Assembly: GCA_050084515.1 (NCBI GenBank)
Contig: CM114272.1
Span: 39,246,001-39,310,000, forward strand
DNA length: 64,000 nucleotides
DNA from: Blasia pusilla
Lineage: Eukaryota > Marchantiophyta > Marchantiopsida > Blasiales
Direction of reading: 5' to 3'
In this document: positions 32,176-44,850 of the stretch, in pieces
Position numbering within the stretch: position 1 is the stretch's first letter
Layout of the letters: every line of letters begins with the position of its first letter
Translations under genes and position numbers: made by a program
The notes under the pieces: model-generated
Told to the model about the DNA's origin: nothing
The model's database searches: none
The model's input: only the letters and a program-made list of their open reading frames with translations

Positions 32176-33874
32176 ATGGGGAAGCAGGGAACGGAGAAAG
32201 AAGCTTCGCTCCTAGACAACCCACATTCTAATTCTTACCAAAGACCATCGGCTAGCTCTAGCAACCCCTCTAAGACAATGTATGCTTGAAGATAACAATA
32301 CAGTTGCTACATTGGTGCTAAAGAAGATAGGCCAACTAAATAGAATGGTCAAAGAACCGGTCGCCGAACGGTGCTTCGCCCATGGACGATAGTGGTACTT
32401 GGTGAAAACCCGGTACTTCTGTCTATGGGAGGAAAACCTGGCAGGAAGCATAGGAGCACCAGGCACCCTCCGGTAGATGTAAAAAGAATCACTAGTTAAC
32501 CTCCATCCATGGACCCTTACCCTTTCGCCACCGTGGGGGTGATCGCGAGTTGCCAAATCCCCCAAGAGACTGATGGAGGGCTCTCAGCCCTCTTCGCGAG
32601 CAATGAGCCGATCGGTCTGATGGCGTAGGGCGAAAGAACCGGCTTGGAGACCCCCTGGTTCGTCTCTGAGTCTTCGTCCTCGTCCAAAGACGAAGACCAA
32701 GAAGAAAGAAAGGGACAAATTTCCCACTACGTCCCCTGCCAGTTCACAGTCGGACGAAGAGTCGTCCTGGGACCCCTTTGGAGAGTCAGGGAGCGAGGAG
32801 CCGATCAGAGCACCTCGGGCGGCACCTTTACCTCCTCCCTCTCGAGCATCAAGCCCGGCAGCTAGCATGAGAGCAGTGCCCATGGCCAACACTAGAAAAA
32901 CTCTGCTAAGGTACCCCACATTTGCTGGAGGCTGACGAGACGATGTGGATAACTTTATTCTTGAATTCACCCATGTCGCAAAAGCCAACGGGGAAGGGGC
33001 AGAGGAGGATTTGTTATGAGTCTTCCCGGGCCTGCTCAAGAAGCGAGCAAGCCAGTGGTATGAAGGTCTCGGAGCAGAAGTCACGGAGACCTGGAAGAGG
33101 TTCGTGGAATCCTTCCTACATGAGTTCCGTGACTTGGAGTTCGAGGACAGGCTTCTTACAAAGCTTCGCGACCTGAAGCGAAGAAAGAAGGAAACTCTAC
33201 GGGAATATACCCAATGGTTCCGGAGCCTTGTGAATAAGCTATAACACACGACTACCTCCCAATTGGTAGATTGGTTCGTGTCTGGCTTGTCCAAAGAAAT
33301 GGATAGGTATTGCCGGAGAGGTCAACGGGATTCCCTAGAGGCAGTCATAGCCTCTGCTGAGGCGTACGAAGCTTCAGAAAAATCCCGCCGAACACGAAGA
33401 CGGCGTCACCAACGAAGAGGGGCGTCGCAGACTGGTGCTTCGTCCGAAGACGAAGCGTCCTCCACCAACACGGAATCCTCTACAGAGGATTCGTCCGAGT
33501 CCTCGGACTCGGAGCATGAGGTAAAAGCTAAAAGGAAAGGGAAGAGCAGGCGTCATCGCTCCCCCAAGCACCAGACTAAAACCCGACCAAGTACCAAGCG
33601 TCGCCTCTCGGTCGAAAGTCCGGTAAGAGGGGCGGCAAGGAAGGCCGCAAATCGGCCATGGAGGAACTCAGATAAACAAATGGTTGAGTTGAAGGTACAT
33701 CGGCGCCCGAAGGACCCCGAGAAGGCGACCGGCTGATGAGGCCCAACGTTTGGTGTAGTAGTTGTGGAACCCAGGGCCATACTGTACAAGAATGCCTTGC
33801 TCAGCGGGATCTGCGGTGGGTCCGGGAAGAGGCCCCTATTGAAGAAGGATGGTATGAACCAGAACAGTGGGAAG
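32176..33874 (+). pseudogene. Gag of copy B, first part (interrupted by element C)
   Basis: ATG 32176 starts MGKQGTEKEAS; the frame soon breaks. From about 32940 a capsid-like helical region reads VDNFILEFTHVAKANGE, ASQWYEGLG, FVESFLHEFRDLEFEDRLL and LREYTQWFRSL, with in-frame stops near 33019 and 33244. The frame 33263-33736 continues into a Ser/Glu-rich then Lys/Arg-rich stretch. The first zinc knuckle (WCSSCGTQGHTVQEC) lies at 33750-33795. Element C enters at 33875, right after the GGAAG that becomes its target duplication. Confidence 0.8.
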
Positions 33875-34864
33875 TGTCGCGCCCCTACTCTCCTTGAACG
33901 TCAATCTTTAGTGTTGCGGAAGCGTGCGTTGATGGTCACGAACTCATCGCCGACCGCACCCAAACACGCACTCGTTAGTCGGGTTTGGCCAACCGGCGTT
34001 CAACCCACCGAGTCCTAAACTCGGCGTCTCATCAAGCTCAACCTTCCTTAGTTCCTAGCTCCCAACACATGGCAAGTCCTTCAAGACTTGGAACAGACTT
34101 CCTGGTTAGTCCACGGATCTGAAACGGCACTTGCACGCCTAGCGATCCCAAGCATTCAACGGTCCTCGTGTGAGTTCAAACGAGACCCAAGTAATTGAGT
34201 CGGCGTGAAATCCAAGAGGGATGTCTAAAATTGCCTCAATGGACTTGGTGCAGGTTTTCCAACCCAACGCCCAAACTCGCGTTCGTTCCATGCCCTTGAG
34301 CGCCCCTTGGCGCCCAAAGTGGGGTTTGGGTTCCAATCACTCTCGGAGACCTTCCCCCTTACTAGTACTTCTGGGGTTCTCCAATAACCCCTCCCCTTTG
34401 GGAAAAGAGGTTCGGGCCCTTCATTGTGGCCCTCAACCCGACTCCACTTACAGTCGTTTTCGGGTCGTATCTCGGCCGCTGCTTATGCGTTTGCAGCGAT
34501 CTTTGGTGTGTTTGAACCGGCTCTTCATAAGCTTTCCAATGCACTCTTATTTGCTCCAAACGCATCTCGGCGCTAAAAGTTATGGCCATAAATACAGTCG
34601 GAAACTCTCAAACGCAAGTGGCGTTCCAAATCCGGATCTTTCCTTTGGCAACCCACTTCCTAGACTCGACTTCTTTCAAGTCTCATTCCGCGTTTGGTCC
34701 AGGTTTATGAGTTGCGACCATCACAACTGAAACGCGACTTCTCGCTCGCGTCTCGTCTCTTGTCTCCTCTTTGAGACAACTCCAACGCGCAAACCATCTT
34801 AGCGTGAGCCCGCTAATGTTCCGATGTTCCGCTTGGCACTTGTTTGGTCATGAGGGTCGCGACA
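33875..34864 (-). repeat. 3' LTR of element C (990 bp)
   Basis: In element sense it is the downstream LTR. It is nearly identical to 42318-43318; the differences are mostly 1-2 base indels in the first 500 bp. Confidence 0.92.
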
Positions 34865-34880
34865 CTCACCCCTCTTTTAG
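34865..34880 (-). promoter_or_regulatory. Polypurine tract of element C
   Basis: On the minus strand the run AAAAGAGGGGTGAG stands directly before the LTR start TGTCGCGACC. Confidence 0.75.
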
Positions 34881-37679
34881 AGTTTGATGCCTGTCTCACC
34901 AGGTAATACATGGCCAGCACACAACCCAGGTGAAACTGTTACTAGTTCCACCAGTTCGGTCCCATGTAAGAGCTTAGGGCCAGATCAGAAGATCAGATCT
35001 GCAAGATATACTCCTTAACTACTGTAAACCCCACCTCTTTACCTTAAGAGGCTGGGGAACTCTCTCCACTTCAGTATCACAATCCTATCCTCACCCTACT
35101 AACCAAAACTCCTTCCTTTCTCTTGAGTGCTTTGAGTGGAGTGGCGGTGGAACCCAACAAGCACACTCTACTTAGAATTCACATTCAAGGATGACCACGA
35201 CAAAGATAAGGTCCTCCAATGTCTGCCTTGGACTAGTTGAATGTACCAAGGCATCCTCTAAAGTACACCCGACTCTAACCGATCAGGTAGTGCAATCACC
35301 TTCTTCTTCTCCTCGTACCTTGCTGATCTGTTGTTCTCCTTCTTGTTGGTAGTAGGAGACTTAACAGTGAGCCCATGGTCTTCTACCTATAGGGGAGCTC
35401 AAGCATGACCCTCTCTCTCTCTCCACTCACTAACTCTTATCACTTACCAGGACACTGGAAGTCCAAGTTGTCACACCCTAGAAGTAATCATGTGATTGGT
35501 GTCAAAGGCCAAGCTTAGGTGGGCGAGCGCCAAGCTTTCAAGCACACCTTGGTGGAGCACAATCTTGGAACCCAAGCTTGCCTCCCCTCTCTTGGTAGAT
35601 CCTCTTGTCCTCTCCCTGCACTTTTGAATGATTAGTTGAATCATCTCCAAGAATCTCCCTTCATCAAGCCCTCCCCAACTCATCACTCAATCATGCACAT
35701 ACTCGGATACAAGGCAATGGTGTGAACTCATTTCAGGGCTACCTCTGTGTATCACAAAATCATAGAGTACATGAGAGACCTTCTTAGTCTCAGCCCCCTT
35801 CAAGCACACTACACACTACCTAGACCAGGAGCACAAAGCGTCTTTGGTTAGCTTGGCTCAAGAGATCAGTGTCTACTAGCCATGACATGTCTATGCCCCT
35901 TCAAGCAAACCCACGAGTATTTATAAGTGAAGTTTGAGCCCTCTTCTTCCTTGAGCTTCTCTGGTATGCGGGTTCCTACCTTCCTAAAAATCTACCTCCC
36001 CTAAGCATCTACTCCAAGGCATCTTGCTGAAATTTCGACCTCATCTACTTGAAACTGTTCTCACTAGCATTTCCCAAGCTTGCTTCTTCTCAAGCTGGTT
36101 TGAGATTCCCTTGGGTGCTCCTCACCTGATCTCACATGATCTCCTCATTTGCTCCTCAGTTGATCTCACCGATCTCCCCTGCTGCTCTCGTTGATAATTA
36201 CTTCCTGCTTTGCTCCTCACTGATCTCCTCGGTGATAATTACTTCCTGCTTGCTCCTCACCTGATCTCACTGATCTCCTCATTTGCTCCTCACCCGATCT
36301 CACCTGATCTCCTCAAGCGATAATTACTTCCCTGCTTTGCTCCTCACTGATCTCACATGATCTCCTCGGTGATAATTACTTCCCTCTTGCTCCTCACCCG
36401 ATCTCATCGATCTACTCTTTGCTCCTCACGATCTCACTGATCTCACATGATCTCCTCGGATAATAACTTCCCTGCTGCTCCTCTCACCGATAAGGCCTAA
36501 GCGATCGAATGTGTAGCTTTCTCGAAACTTTTGGGGTCGACTATCATACATCGACACCATGTCCCCTCCTTCACTGGATCATGTTGTATTCGGTTATCAA
36601 ACCTCATCTTCCTTTGGTCTTTGAACGGCCTTGGTCTTCTCTAATCTTTGCCTTTCTCTCCTCCTCTAGGGCATCAATCATATCCACTGCTATCTTTGCC
36701 ACCTTCAGGTTGGAAGTGCCCTTCTAGAGTATGATCAGTCTTCAACTCCAACTCTACTACGGGAGAGGGTTACGCCCATACACCAAGAAGTAGGGACTTT
36801 TCCTGTGGTGCTCTTCGGTGAGTTGTAAGCATGGACAGTGAAGCTAATTTCCTGTCACAACTCTGATATGTGAGCTGCCACTATCTTGGTCCGAATGGCA
36901 CCAATGATCCCATTTAAATTGCAGATTGTTGTTCTAGCTCCTTCTACTCACCTAACTAGAGTCCCAAAAGTATCTAACACACATGGGAGCCACTCATGAA
37001 GGGGCGCACAATGCCCTCATCAACGCAAACTTTTATTATGTCAAGTCTCCTGGGCAGCCTACCCCTTGACATTGAATTGCGTTCTGGTGGCTAACCCGCA
37101 ATTCCTCTTAGTCTCTAGTTGTCGCTTTGCCCCACTTAGAATTATTAGCCTCTCATCTTCGATAAGCCTGGACTAGTTCCAAGGAACTAACCTATCAAAT
37201 AAGCTAACTAAGTGTGCAACCTTAGACTCTTTCGACTCATTACCGTAAACATCACACTTGTTTACGTGGTCCACAAATCGTACTACTATTGGGTCGCTCT
37301 CGTATTCGACTTAGGCGCGTCACTAAGTTTACTTATGTGGCCACAAGTAAGATCACCCCAAGCCCCAAGACAGACTTCATCTGCCCCGCCGACGCTAGGG
37401 CGAGCCCGAGTGTAATCCAACACAAGGTTCTGTTCTAGGTGCTTATCCACATACGAGCTCTCACCTCAAATACTCCTTGTCTGTCCTCTTGTCGTACATT
37501 CTAAGTCTATGATGAACGACTCATAGCCATGCACTACCACATACAAATTGCAATCAACACTGGTATCGAATCTCCAAATCCATACACTCCTTTATTGCAA
37601 CACTAGCATATTCTAGTTACAACGGCCTTCGGCCCAAGATTCCACTGATTACAAGTCATGTATCTAGCTTCTCCTCATA
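34881..37679 (-). other. Long 3' noncoding part of element C
   Basis: About 2.8 kb between the chromodomain stop and the polypurine tract with no convincing gene. It contains the repeat block at 36117-36490. Long 3' regions are known in some plant chromoviruses such as the Tekay/Del type, but the placement of C there is only a suggestion. Confidence 0.6.
36117..36490. repeat. Irregular tandem repeats of TGATCTCAC and GATAATTACTTCC words
   Basis: GATAATTACTTCC or a one-base variant starts at 36193, 36234, 36319, 36371 and 36459. Between these lie many copies of TGCTCCTCAC and TGATCTCAC or TGATCTCCTC. Unit lengths vary from about 40 to 90 bp. Confidence 0.8.
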
Positions 37680-37916
37680 CTAACGTATGTGCTTCGCTTG
37701 TGTTCGCTTGAAGTCACACAACAACTCTTGCGCGTGTTCCAAATACGCCTCCGCAATCCAAGTCGCCTCCTTCACATGGTAGCCCTTCCATTTTACCAAG
37801 TATTCATACTTGTTGGCCCGACGCCTCGAACGTAAGATGGTCTCGACCTCGAACTCCGGCTCCTCATTTACGATGACCGGGTGCGGTCTCAACACTGTCT
37901 CGCTCGAAACGTCCAT
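37680..37916 (-). CDS. Chromodomain at the C-terminus of element C integrase
   Basis: An open 78-codon end of Pol. FEVETILRSRRR, then YEYLVKWKGY, then EATWIAEAYLEHAQELL follow the chromodomain pattern, including the Y/W positions that form the methyl-lysine cage in known members. In chromoviruses this domain guides insertion toward heterochromatin carrying methylated H3K9. Just upstream, out of frame, DEFKIHPTFHVSLLKKY (about 37930-37980) is the typical block between integrase and chromodomain. The stop lies at 37680-37682. It is one of the best kept parts of the element. Confidence 0.88.
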   Translation of the reverse strand: MDVSSETVLRPHPVIVNEEPEFEVETILRSRRRANKYEYLVKWKGYHVKEATWIAEAYLEHAQELLCDFKRTQAKHIR

Positions 37917-37929
37917 TATCTTGAAGGTA

Positions 37930-39000
37930 TTTCTTCAATAATGACACATGAAAGGTCGGGTGAATCTTGAACTCGTCGGCGACCTCAACGTATACACATC
38001 CTCAAACGGGTTTGCCACAATCACATACGGTCCAAAGATACTTGGCAGGCGACCCCAGAGACAACTCTTTCGGAAGAGTGAGATTCTTCACACTCAACCA
38101 CACTTGTTCTCCAACTTGGAATCGTACTTGGCGCCGACTCTTGTTAGCATGCTTAACGTACCTCATTTGAGCCTTTGCAAGACTTCGCCTCGCTCTCTCT
38201 TCTCGTTTCGCATCTCTACCAACAAACTTTCGCCATCGCTTGTCGTGTTCGTGCCAATGTAGTACCCTTGAAGGGCTAGATCAAGAGGCCCTTCGGCTCG
38301 TCCATTTGCCAGGAGAAACGGAGATTCTCTGTTGCGAAATCTTGGTCGAGTTGTAGTGATATTCCGCCATGCTCACCACGACCCAATCGCGTTGATCAAA
38401 GACCGACATAATTCCTCAATCTTGATTCACGATAGAGTTTACCTTTTCTATCCATCCGTCGTGGGTGGAAAGCCGTCTTCGAACTCAGCTTGGTCTTAAA
38501 CCTTTCGAACAAGTGCTTCGAAAGCATCGGTAAACTTTGATCCCGATCTGAAACAATGCTCCTCGGCAAACCATGCGACGCCACCGGCTATCAAGGAATA
38601 GTTGCGCCGTCGTATCGCCGTTCGGAATCCACCGTCGCACGAATCTCGCCAACTTGCTAAACCGATCAACAATCACCAAGTATAGCGTTGTATCCCCAAA
38701 TTCGGAAGACTCGTGATGAAATCCATACTCACACTTTGCAAGGGTCCTTTGGGGATCGGCAAGGGATGCAAAGCAAGCCTTGTTTCTTATCATAAGAGAC
38801 TCTATTCGCCAGGTGTCACACAGGTCTTCACATATTGAGCAACATCCTCCTTCATGTTGGGCCAAAAGAACCGCCTTGACGAGCACTAGCGAGATTTCTC
38901 TCCTTTATGTCCTGCCAAGGGTCCGTCGTGACATTCGACACCTTGGTTGCGTCGCCTTGCCCTACATAGATCCTCCTCTGTTTGAACCTTAGTAAACCGT
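37930..39000 (-). pseudogene. Integrase of element C
   Basis: The first catalytic Asp region reads MDFITSLPN (near 38715) but frames change repeatedly. The second region is FRSGSKFT, where SDRG/SDQ.P-type wording would be expected. The third region (near 38450) is altered from the HPQTDGQTE type. It is badly degraded by small indels and could not be active. Confidence 0.7.
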
Positions 39001-39182
39001 GCCTCAAACTTATGTTGGCCACCTTCTCACCCCTCGCCGACTTCCTCGGGTATTCCGTGCTTGAGCATCCTTCATATATCCTTCACGAATCCTTCTCTCC
39101 AGATCTGTTTCCTTAGGGAACATTGCTCTCAAGACTGTGTCGTCGATGGCATGTGTTCCTCCTTGCGACTTAACGATCGGAA

Positions 39183-39780
39183 TCACATTATCTTTACCGG
39201 CTTGTGGATCAACTCTACATCCATCGGCGCCAAGGTATCATGCCACATGATTGTTTCGGTGTCACTCGATCCTGGTCTCAAAATACTTGAGTGATATATT
39301 ATCGGTGAATACCGAGTCTGTGGATCCCTAGATAATGCCGCCACTTCCTCAAGCAATGTACCACCGCGAACAACTCTTTCTCGTGAGTAGGCCATCTCCT
39401 TTCGGTGTCGCTAAGCTTCTTGCTCTCATATGCCACCGGTCTCCTTCTTGCACCAACATTCCTGCAAATCGCAAATCATTAGCATCGGTATGCACTTGAA
39501 CGGTTTGTCAAACTCCGGCAGCTTTAACATTGGTTCTGCGATAGAATCTCGCTTCACTCGGTTGAATGCCTCATTAACTTCTGGGTCCAAGTCGTGTTGG
39601 CAAACTTTGCCGTCCAATCCGTGAGAGGTCTCACAATTCCCGAAAAGTTTTTCACATAAGTACGATAAAATTGCATCACACCTATGAACCTCCTCATCCC
39701 TTTACGGTGGATGGGGTTCCCACTCGAAATCGCCTTTACCTTTTCCATGTCGGATCGACGCCATCTCAGATCAGACCGAC
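39183..39780 (-). pseudogene. RNase H region of element C
   Basis: Frames 39748-39554 (RRFIGVMQFYRTYVKNFS, the RT thumb), 39617-39426 (AFNRVKRDSIAEPMLKLPEFDKPF) and 39395-39183 follow the order thumb to RNase H, but no single frame covers it and the catalytic residues are not all visible. Confidence 0.65.
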
Positions 39781-40675
39781 CACGTGACCCAAGAATTTGA
39801 TCTTACTCAAACCAAATTTGCTCTTCTCTACATTCGCATACTGGTGATTTGCCCTTAGCTTAGACAAGACCGCTCTCACATGTCGAACGTGCTCCTCTAG
39901 TGACTTGAATAGATAAGTATATCATCGATATAGATGATAACATACTCATCCATTTCCTTGTGAAAAATGGAGTTCATCAATGTGGTGAACGTCGGAGGTG
40001 CGTTACATAGACCGAAAGGCATCACTACAAACTCAAAGGAACAGTATCTCGCCCCCGCACGACGCAGTCTTCTCCACATCCGCTCGGCAATCTGAATCAG
40101 GTAATATCTTGACTTCAAGTCAATCCCTACTGAAATATCTCGCTGCCCGACCTATCAAAGAGATCATCTATCCTTGGAAGAGGATAATTGTTCCGAACCG
40201 TCACTTTGTTCGGTGCACGGTAATCAACACACTGACCTCATCTTTCCATCCTTCTTCTTTACAAAGAGAACAGGTGCTCCATAAGGTGACTTGCTAGTCC
40301 TAATGTAACCCTTTTCCAAGAGCTCACTTAATCGCTTTTTTCAACTCAAGAAGTTCCTCCCTGATTCAACCTATATGGTGCTTTTGAAGGCGGTTGGGAA
40401 CCGGGTATGATCTCTATCTTATGATCTACGGCTCTATGCGGCGGCAATTCAGTCGGAAGCTCATTTGTCAAGACATCCTCAAACTCCTTGACCACTTCCT
40501 GAAGTGGTTCTGGGACTCCCCTTGAAGCAGCGTCCTGATCTCTGCGTATATTGCTTGTAGCCTCATCCACTTGTCTCATCAAGCAGAGAAATCCATCCTC
40601 CAACTCAGTCATGCTCCTCCTTGTGATCAAGTTCACCAAATCCATCTTCGCTGGAACCTCACGGACCAACCGCAC
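39781..40675 (-). pseudogene. Reverse transcriptase of element C
   Basis: Start-side frame 40675-40346 ends in the typical pre-RT block ELPPHRAVDHKIEIIPGSQPP. Frame 40118-39897 has VMPFGLCNAPPTFTTLMN and YIIYIDDILIYS-like wording, with the catalytic Asp codons at 39921-39926. Between them small indels break the frame. The gene order and wording are of chromovirus type and differ from both family 1 and element D. Confidence 0.82.
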
Positions 40676-42174
40676 CTATAACCGTTTGCCTTTTAGCAAG
40701 ACGCTCAACCTCAATGGTCGGCGTCTTAACTCCACCTCATACGCATCTAGGAATGTATTCCCCAAAACTCCGTCAATGCCGTCCATTTCGCATACAGTGA
40801 AATTCTCCTTCAACTCGAATACCCCGCATCCTACTATGAAACCCAAGACCAAATCAGAAGTCCGATGAGACTTGCCTCCTGCAAATCCCACTCGAATGGG
40901 CTCGTCCGCCTTAGAGGAAGACAGCCCCAGTTCCTTCACGATTCTCGGGCTTAGGAAGGAGTGCGAAGCACCTGTATCCACGAGCAACAACACATCGCGA
41001 TCAGCAATCTTGGATCTTAGGTACACCAAATTGTGCGTCCTCTTGGTGACTTGAAGGGACGTCTCCATATCGCCCGCCAACAGATGCTTAGCAGCAAACG
41101 CAATCATACTCCCATTACTAACCTTCGGTTTCAAACACCCTTTCGACAGGTGCCCCGGTTCGCCACAGTTGTAGCATACGACCTTGCCGTTCCCTCTCTT
41201 TGAGTGTTGTCCTCCTTTCGGCTGCGCATGAAGTTCCACTCGTTTTCTTTGCCGGAGGCGACGACTCTCTGGTTCGTCTTGGCCCCCACTCCAGCCTCTT
41301 TTGAACGCCTCCTTATTTTTCGACTTCTTCGAAAAAACTTTTGACTCGAAGGGTTTCTGGGTTTGGACCTCATCGTCCCCAATCCGCTCCGCTAGCTTCA
41401 AAAGGTCCGCGCAGGTCTCTGGCAATGTCGGCATTCGGTAAAGGGCCTTCTCAGCGCTCGGCTTGAGTCCACTAATGAAGATAGCCTTCTTCGCGTGCTC
41501 ATCCATCTTCGGACTAGAAGTCAGTTTCGCACTAAACTCCCTCACATACGCGCTTAAGGAACCACTCTGCATCGCATCCGACGCATTCCACCGTGTCACG
41601 CAACCCTTGGTACTCGGAGTGAACCGATCCCCAATCAACTCCTTGAACTCCTCCCAACTCGAGGTGACTCACCGCCCGAGATATTCCTCTCGTTGAGCGG
41701 TCCACCATTGTAGAGCATGATCCTTCAGGAAAGTAAGGGCTACCGTCACCTTGTCCTGCTTAGGAGCCTTCTGCGCCTCGAAGTACAGTTCCAATTTCCG
41801 TAAGGAAATCCTTCACTTTCGCGAGCGCCCCACTCTAGTAAATGGCGTGGCGGGTTCGTCTTGCGAGCTTTTTGCCCGCCTTTTCGGGTTTGAGTGGCCT
41901 CTAACTCGGCAATCCGCTTGCTTTGCTGGGACATCTGCTCCACCAACACCTTCAACAAGTCCAACGTCTGGCTCGACTCCGTCCTTTCCCCTGAGTTTGG
42001 GCCCACTGGCCCCGCGGAAGGAGTCGCCACTGGGACGTCCTCACGACTGGCGTTCAGCTCTTCGGGAGTCTCCGACTCCTCTATAGCTTCACGGTCCGGC
42101 ATTGGTTCCTCTCTCGGTTCACGTCGCTTGATTCGGCGCTTCTTGGGTTGTTCTCCCACGATCGCCATCTCCAA
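40676..42174 (-). pseudogene. Gag-protease of element C
   Basis: Gag starts at ATG 42174 with a basic then acidic N-terminus and a short coiled coil (LLKVLVEQMSQQSKRIAEL). A frame slip separates it from the open 320-codon stretch 41638-40676. That part has capsid helices, a CX2CX4HX4C knuckle (C155, C158, H163, C168: CYNCGEPGHLSKGC) and a protease with an intact active site, VDTGASHSFLS (D221). The protease end LGNTFLDAYEVEL is also present. Without the slip this would be a normal Gag-PR of about 500 residues. Confidence 0.88.
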
Positions 42175-42303
42175 GCCAACTCACTCAGATCTCCTCCTCG
42201 TTTCTTGCGTCCCTCCTCGAGCGTCCGAGTCTAGCCGCTACCTTGAAATTTCCCAAGCGTCCGGCTGATCCCACGACCCCAAGTTCTCCCTCACCAAGGA
42301 TAA

Positions 42304-42315
42304 GCTCTGATACCA
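42304..42315 (-). promoter_or_regulatory. Primer binding site of element C, tRNA-iMet type
   Basis: On the minus strand TGGTATCAGAGC lies 2 bp inside the 5' LTR. This is the classic initiator-methionine tRNA primer site of plant LTR elements. Confidence 0.92.
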
Positions 42316-42317
42316 CT

Positions 42318-43318
42318 TGTCGCGCCCCTACTCTCCTTGAACGTCAATCTTTAGTGTTGCGGAAGCGTGCGTTCAGTAGGTCACGAACTCATCGCCGATC
42401 TGCACCCAAACACGCACTCTCGTTAGTCGGGTTTGGCCAACCGGCGTTCCAACCCACCGAGTCCTAAACTCGGCGTCTCATCAAGCTCAACCTTCCTTAG
42501 TTCCTAGCTCCCAACACATGGCAAGTCCTTCAAGACTTGGAACAGACTTCTGGTTAGTCCAGGGATCTCAAACGGCACTTGCACGCCTAGCGATCCCAAC
42601 TGTTCAACGGTCCTCGTGTGAGTTCCGAAACGAGACCCAAGTAATTGAGTCGCGGCGTGAAATCCAAGAGGGATGTCTAAAATTGCCTCAATGGACTTGG
42701 TGCAGGTTTTCCAACCCAACGCCCAAACTCGCGTTCCGTTCCATGCCCTTGAGCCGCCCCGCGGCGCCCAAAGTGGGGTTTGGGTTCCAAGCACTCTCGG
42801 AGACCTTCCCCCTTACTAGTACTTCTGGGGTTCTCCAATAACCCCTCCCCTTTGGGAAAAGAGGTTCGGGCCCTTCATTGTGGCCCTCAACCCGACTCCA
42901 CTTACAGTCGTTTTCGGGTCGTATCTCGGCCGCTGCTTATGCGTTTGCAGCGATCTTTGGTGTGTTTGAACCGGCTCTTCATAAGCTTTCCAATGCACTC
43001 TTATTTGCTCCAAACGCATCTCGGCGCTAAAAGTTATGGCCATAAATACAGTCGGAAACTCTCAAACGCAAGTGGCGTTCCAAATCCGGATCTTTCCTTT
43101 GGCAACCCACTTCCTAGACTCGACTTCTTTCAAGTCTCATTCCGTGTTTGGTCCAGGTTTATGAGTTGCGACCATCACATCTGAAACGCGACTTCTCGCT
43201 CGCGTCTCGTCTCTTGTCTCCTCTTTGAGACAACTCCAACGCGCAAACCATCTTAGCGTGAGCCCGCTAATGTTCCGATGTTCCGCTTGGCACTTGTTTG
43301 GTCATGAGGGTCGCGACA
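42318..43318 (-). repeat. 5' LTR of element C (1001 bp)
   Basis: The upstream LTR in element sense, TGTCGCGACC...GGGGCGCGACA. Followed on the plus strand by the duplicated GGAAG and the rest of copy B gag. Confidence 0.92.
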
Positions 43319-43323
43319 GGAAG

Positions 43324-44700
43324 GGTGCTATGCCGTGCAAGCGGTGCCACCCCCAAACCCTGGAAGAAGCTGGATCACGCGGTATGTACCTCCGGAATAC
43401 GGGGAACAGAGACCCCTGAGACAGATTATGGGTCCGGCGGCCTTCACGCCATCCATCAAGAGAAATTGTTGTTATAATTGCGGCGCAGCAGACCACTGGG
43501 CCAATAATTGCCCAAACCCGAAGCGACCAGTGGGACTCAATCCCTTATGCGGGAACTGCAAGAAGGGCGGGCACACTGCCGTGGAAATGCCCGGAGCCTA
43601 AGGTCCCACGTTTGTTGGTCAGGTATGTAAATACTCCAGCGGCTCAACCAGAGCCCAAGAACGATGTAAATGTACAACTGGTCCGGGTGGAAGAAGTAGT
43701 GTCCCCGAGACCAAAGCGAGTCACCATCAGTGAGGAAGACTCGACCCAAGGGGCCAACGAAGAATCATCGGACTGGCCCAAAGAATTTCAAGAAATAGTG
43801 TTGGCGGTCACCACGAGATCAAAGAGTCAGACCGCGGGGACCCCAAAGGTAAAGAAGGGTGCTTCGTCTTCGCGCGAAGCTCGGAAGCCCAAGAATTAAG
43901 CAGTGAACACCTTACGTGCCATAAAGGCCATCCTCAAAGGCGATGTGGACCCGGCCTTTGACCGAAGTCATCCGAAATACTTCCATCAGGACGTGGAGGA
44001 CCAGGTCCGTGCTCAAGTGCGGGAGGCCCAGGAACCAGAGGGGAAATAGACCCCAGAGAAGGCAAAGGCCAACCCAAGTACGACAGTCCAAGCCATGGCG
44101 ACATCACCACTGGTCCTAGAAGCGTACGATTTACTGAGGGACTTGGCGTCAACCCCGGCCAACATAACCCTACTGCAGTTGCTAATGGATAACCCAATAT
44201 ACGGAAAAATCCTGCAGCAGTGGAAAATCAGCCGCAAAAGACCCAGGAAGGCAGCGAAGCAGCTGCCAATGGTGGACCTGTTCCGTATCGAAGTCGAGGA
44301 CTTGGGAGTCCCCGAAGTGGAGGTGGAGATTGAGGGCCATACCATTAAGAAGGTCCCCATTGATTCCGGAAGCGGAATCAATATTATGACGGAGCAAACA
44401 GCTCGGGCCCTAGGGTACACGGTGTACGAGCCCACAGACAAGTACTTGCGGTTTGCAGATCAATCCCGGAAGAGACCCCTCGGACAGCTCGGACCTACAG
44501 ATTGGAACCTACAGATTGGAAAAGGCGTCGGTTCATGTTCCAGGCGCCGAATCAGGACTCGAAGCGGCTCATCAAGCTGTCGTGGAAATCTTGACCACCC
44601 CAAGGAGAGACGCCACCGACTGACGGCGGCTATACGTCGAGATCAAGACAACACCACCGCATCGAGCCCTCGTCAATGTATATTTCTTAGAATGTTATGA
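43324..44700 (+). pseudogene. Gag (second part) and protease of copy B
   Basis: Resumes copy B after element C. Knuckles two and three are readable: CYNCGAADHWANNC and CGNCKKGGHTAVE (its last Cys lost by a one-base slip near 43585). 43612-43899 matches the linker of copy A but ends in a stop. Protease frame 44095-44700 has the intact active site VPIDSGSGINIM (D90). After residue 125 indels scramble the sequence against copy A. Confidence 0.82.
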
Positions 44701-44850
44701 AATATATGAGGAGGCGATACCCTCAAGCCAAGGTCGACTCGAGAGGAAGAGAAGCTAGGTCATAGCACCTTCGGTTATCGAAAACATGGTTCCGGAGCGG
44801 GACTATGTCAGTCAATATTGCGATAAAAAATCTCTCGCCTTTCGGCGGAT

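Larger units (their letters stand above)
33875..43318 (-). mobile_element. Element C: chromodomain Ty3/gypsy retrotransposon nested in copy B
   Basis: LTRs 33875-34864 and 42318-43318 (TGTCGCGCCC...GGTCGCGACA), flanked by GGAAG at 33870-33874 and 43319-43323. Copy A (238-255) shows the empty site. On the minus strand the order is LTR, tRNA-iMet primer site, Gag, protease, RT, RNase H, integrase, chromodomain, a 2.8-kb 3' noncoding part, polypurine tract, LTR. This is a chromovirus. The LTRs differ mainly by small indels, so it is the youngest insertion in the nest, yet its genes are broken. Confidence 0.95.

Noticed and set aside
32644-32865. Short plus-strand frame as a separate gene upstream of gag in copy B
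   Set aside because: It is part of the frameshifted Gag N-terminal region rather than an independent gene.
32584-33294. A 236-codon minus-strand frame opposite copy B gag
   Set aside because: It is antisense to the capsid region, which has family-conserved blocks on the plus strand, and shows no domain of its own.
43225-43419. An open frame crossing from the element C LTR into copy B gag
   Set aside because: It spans a transposon junction and reads gag in the wrong frame; chance.
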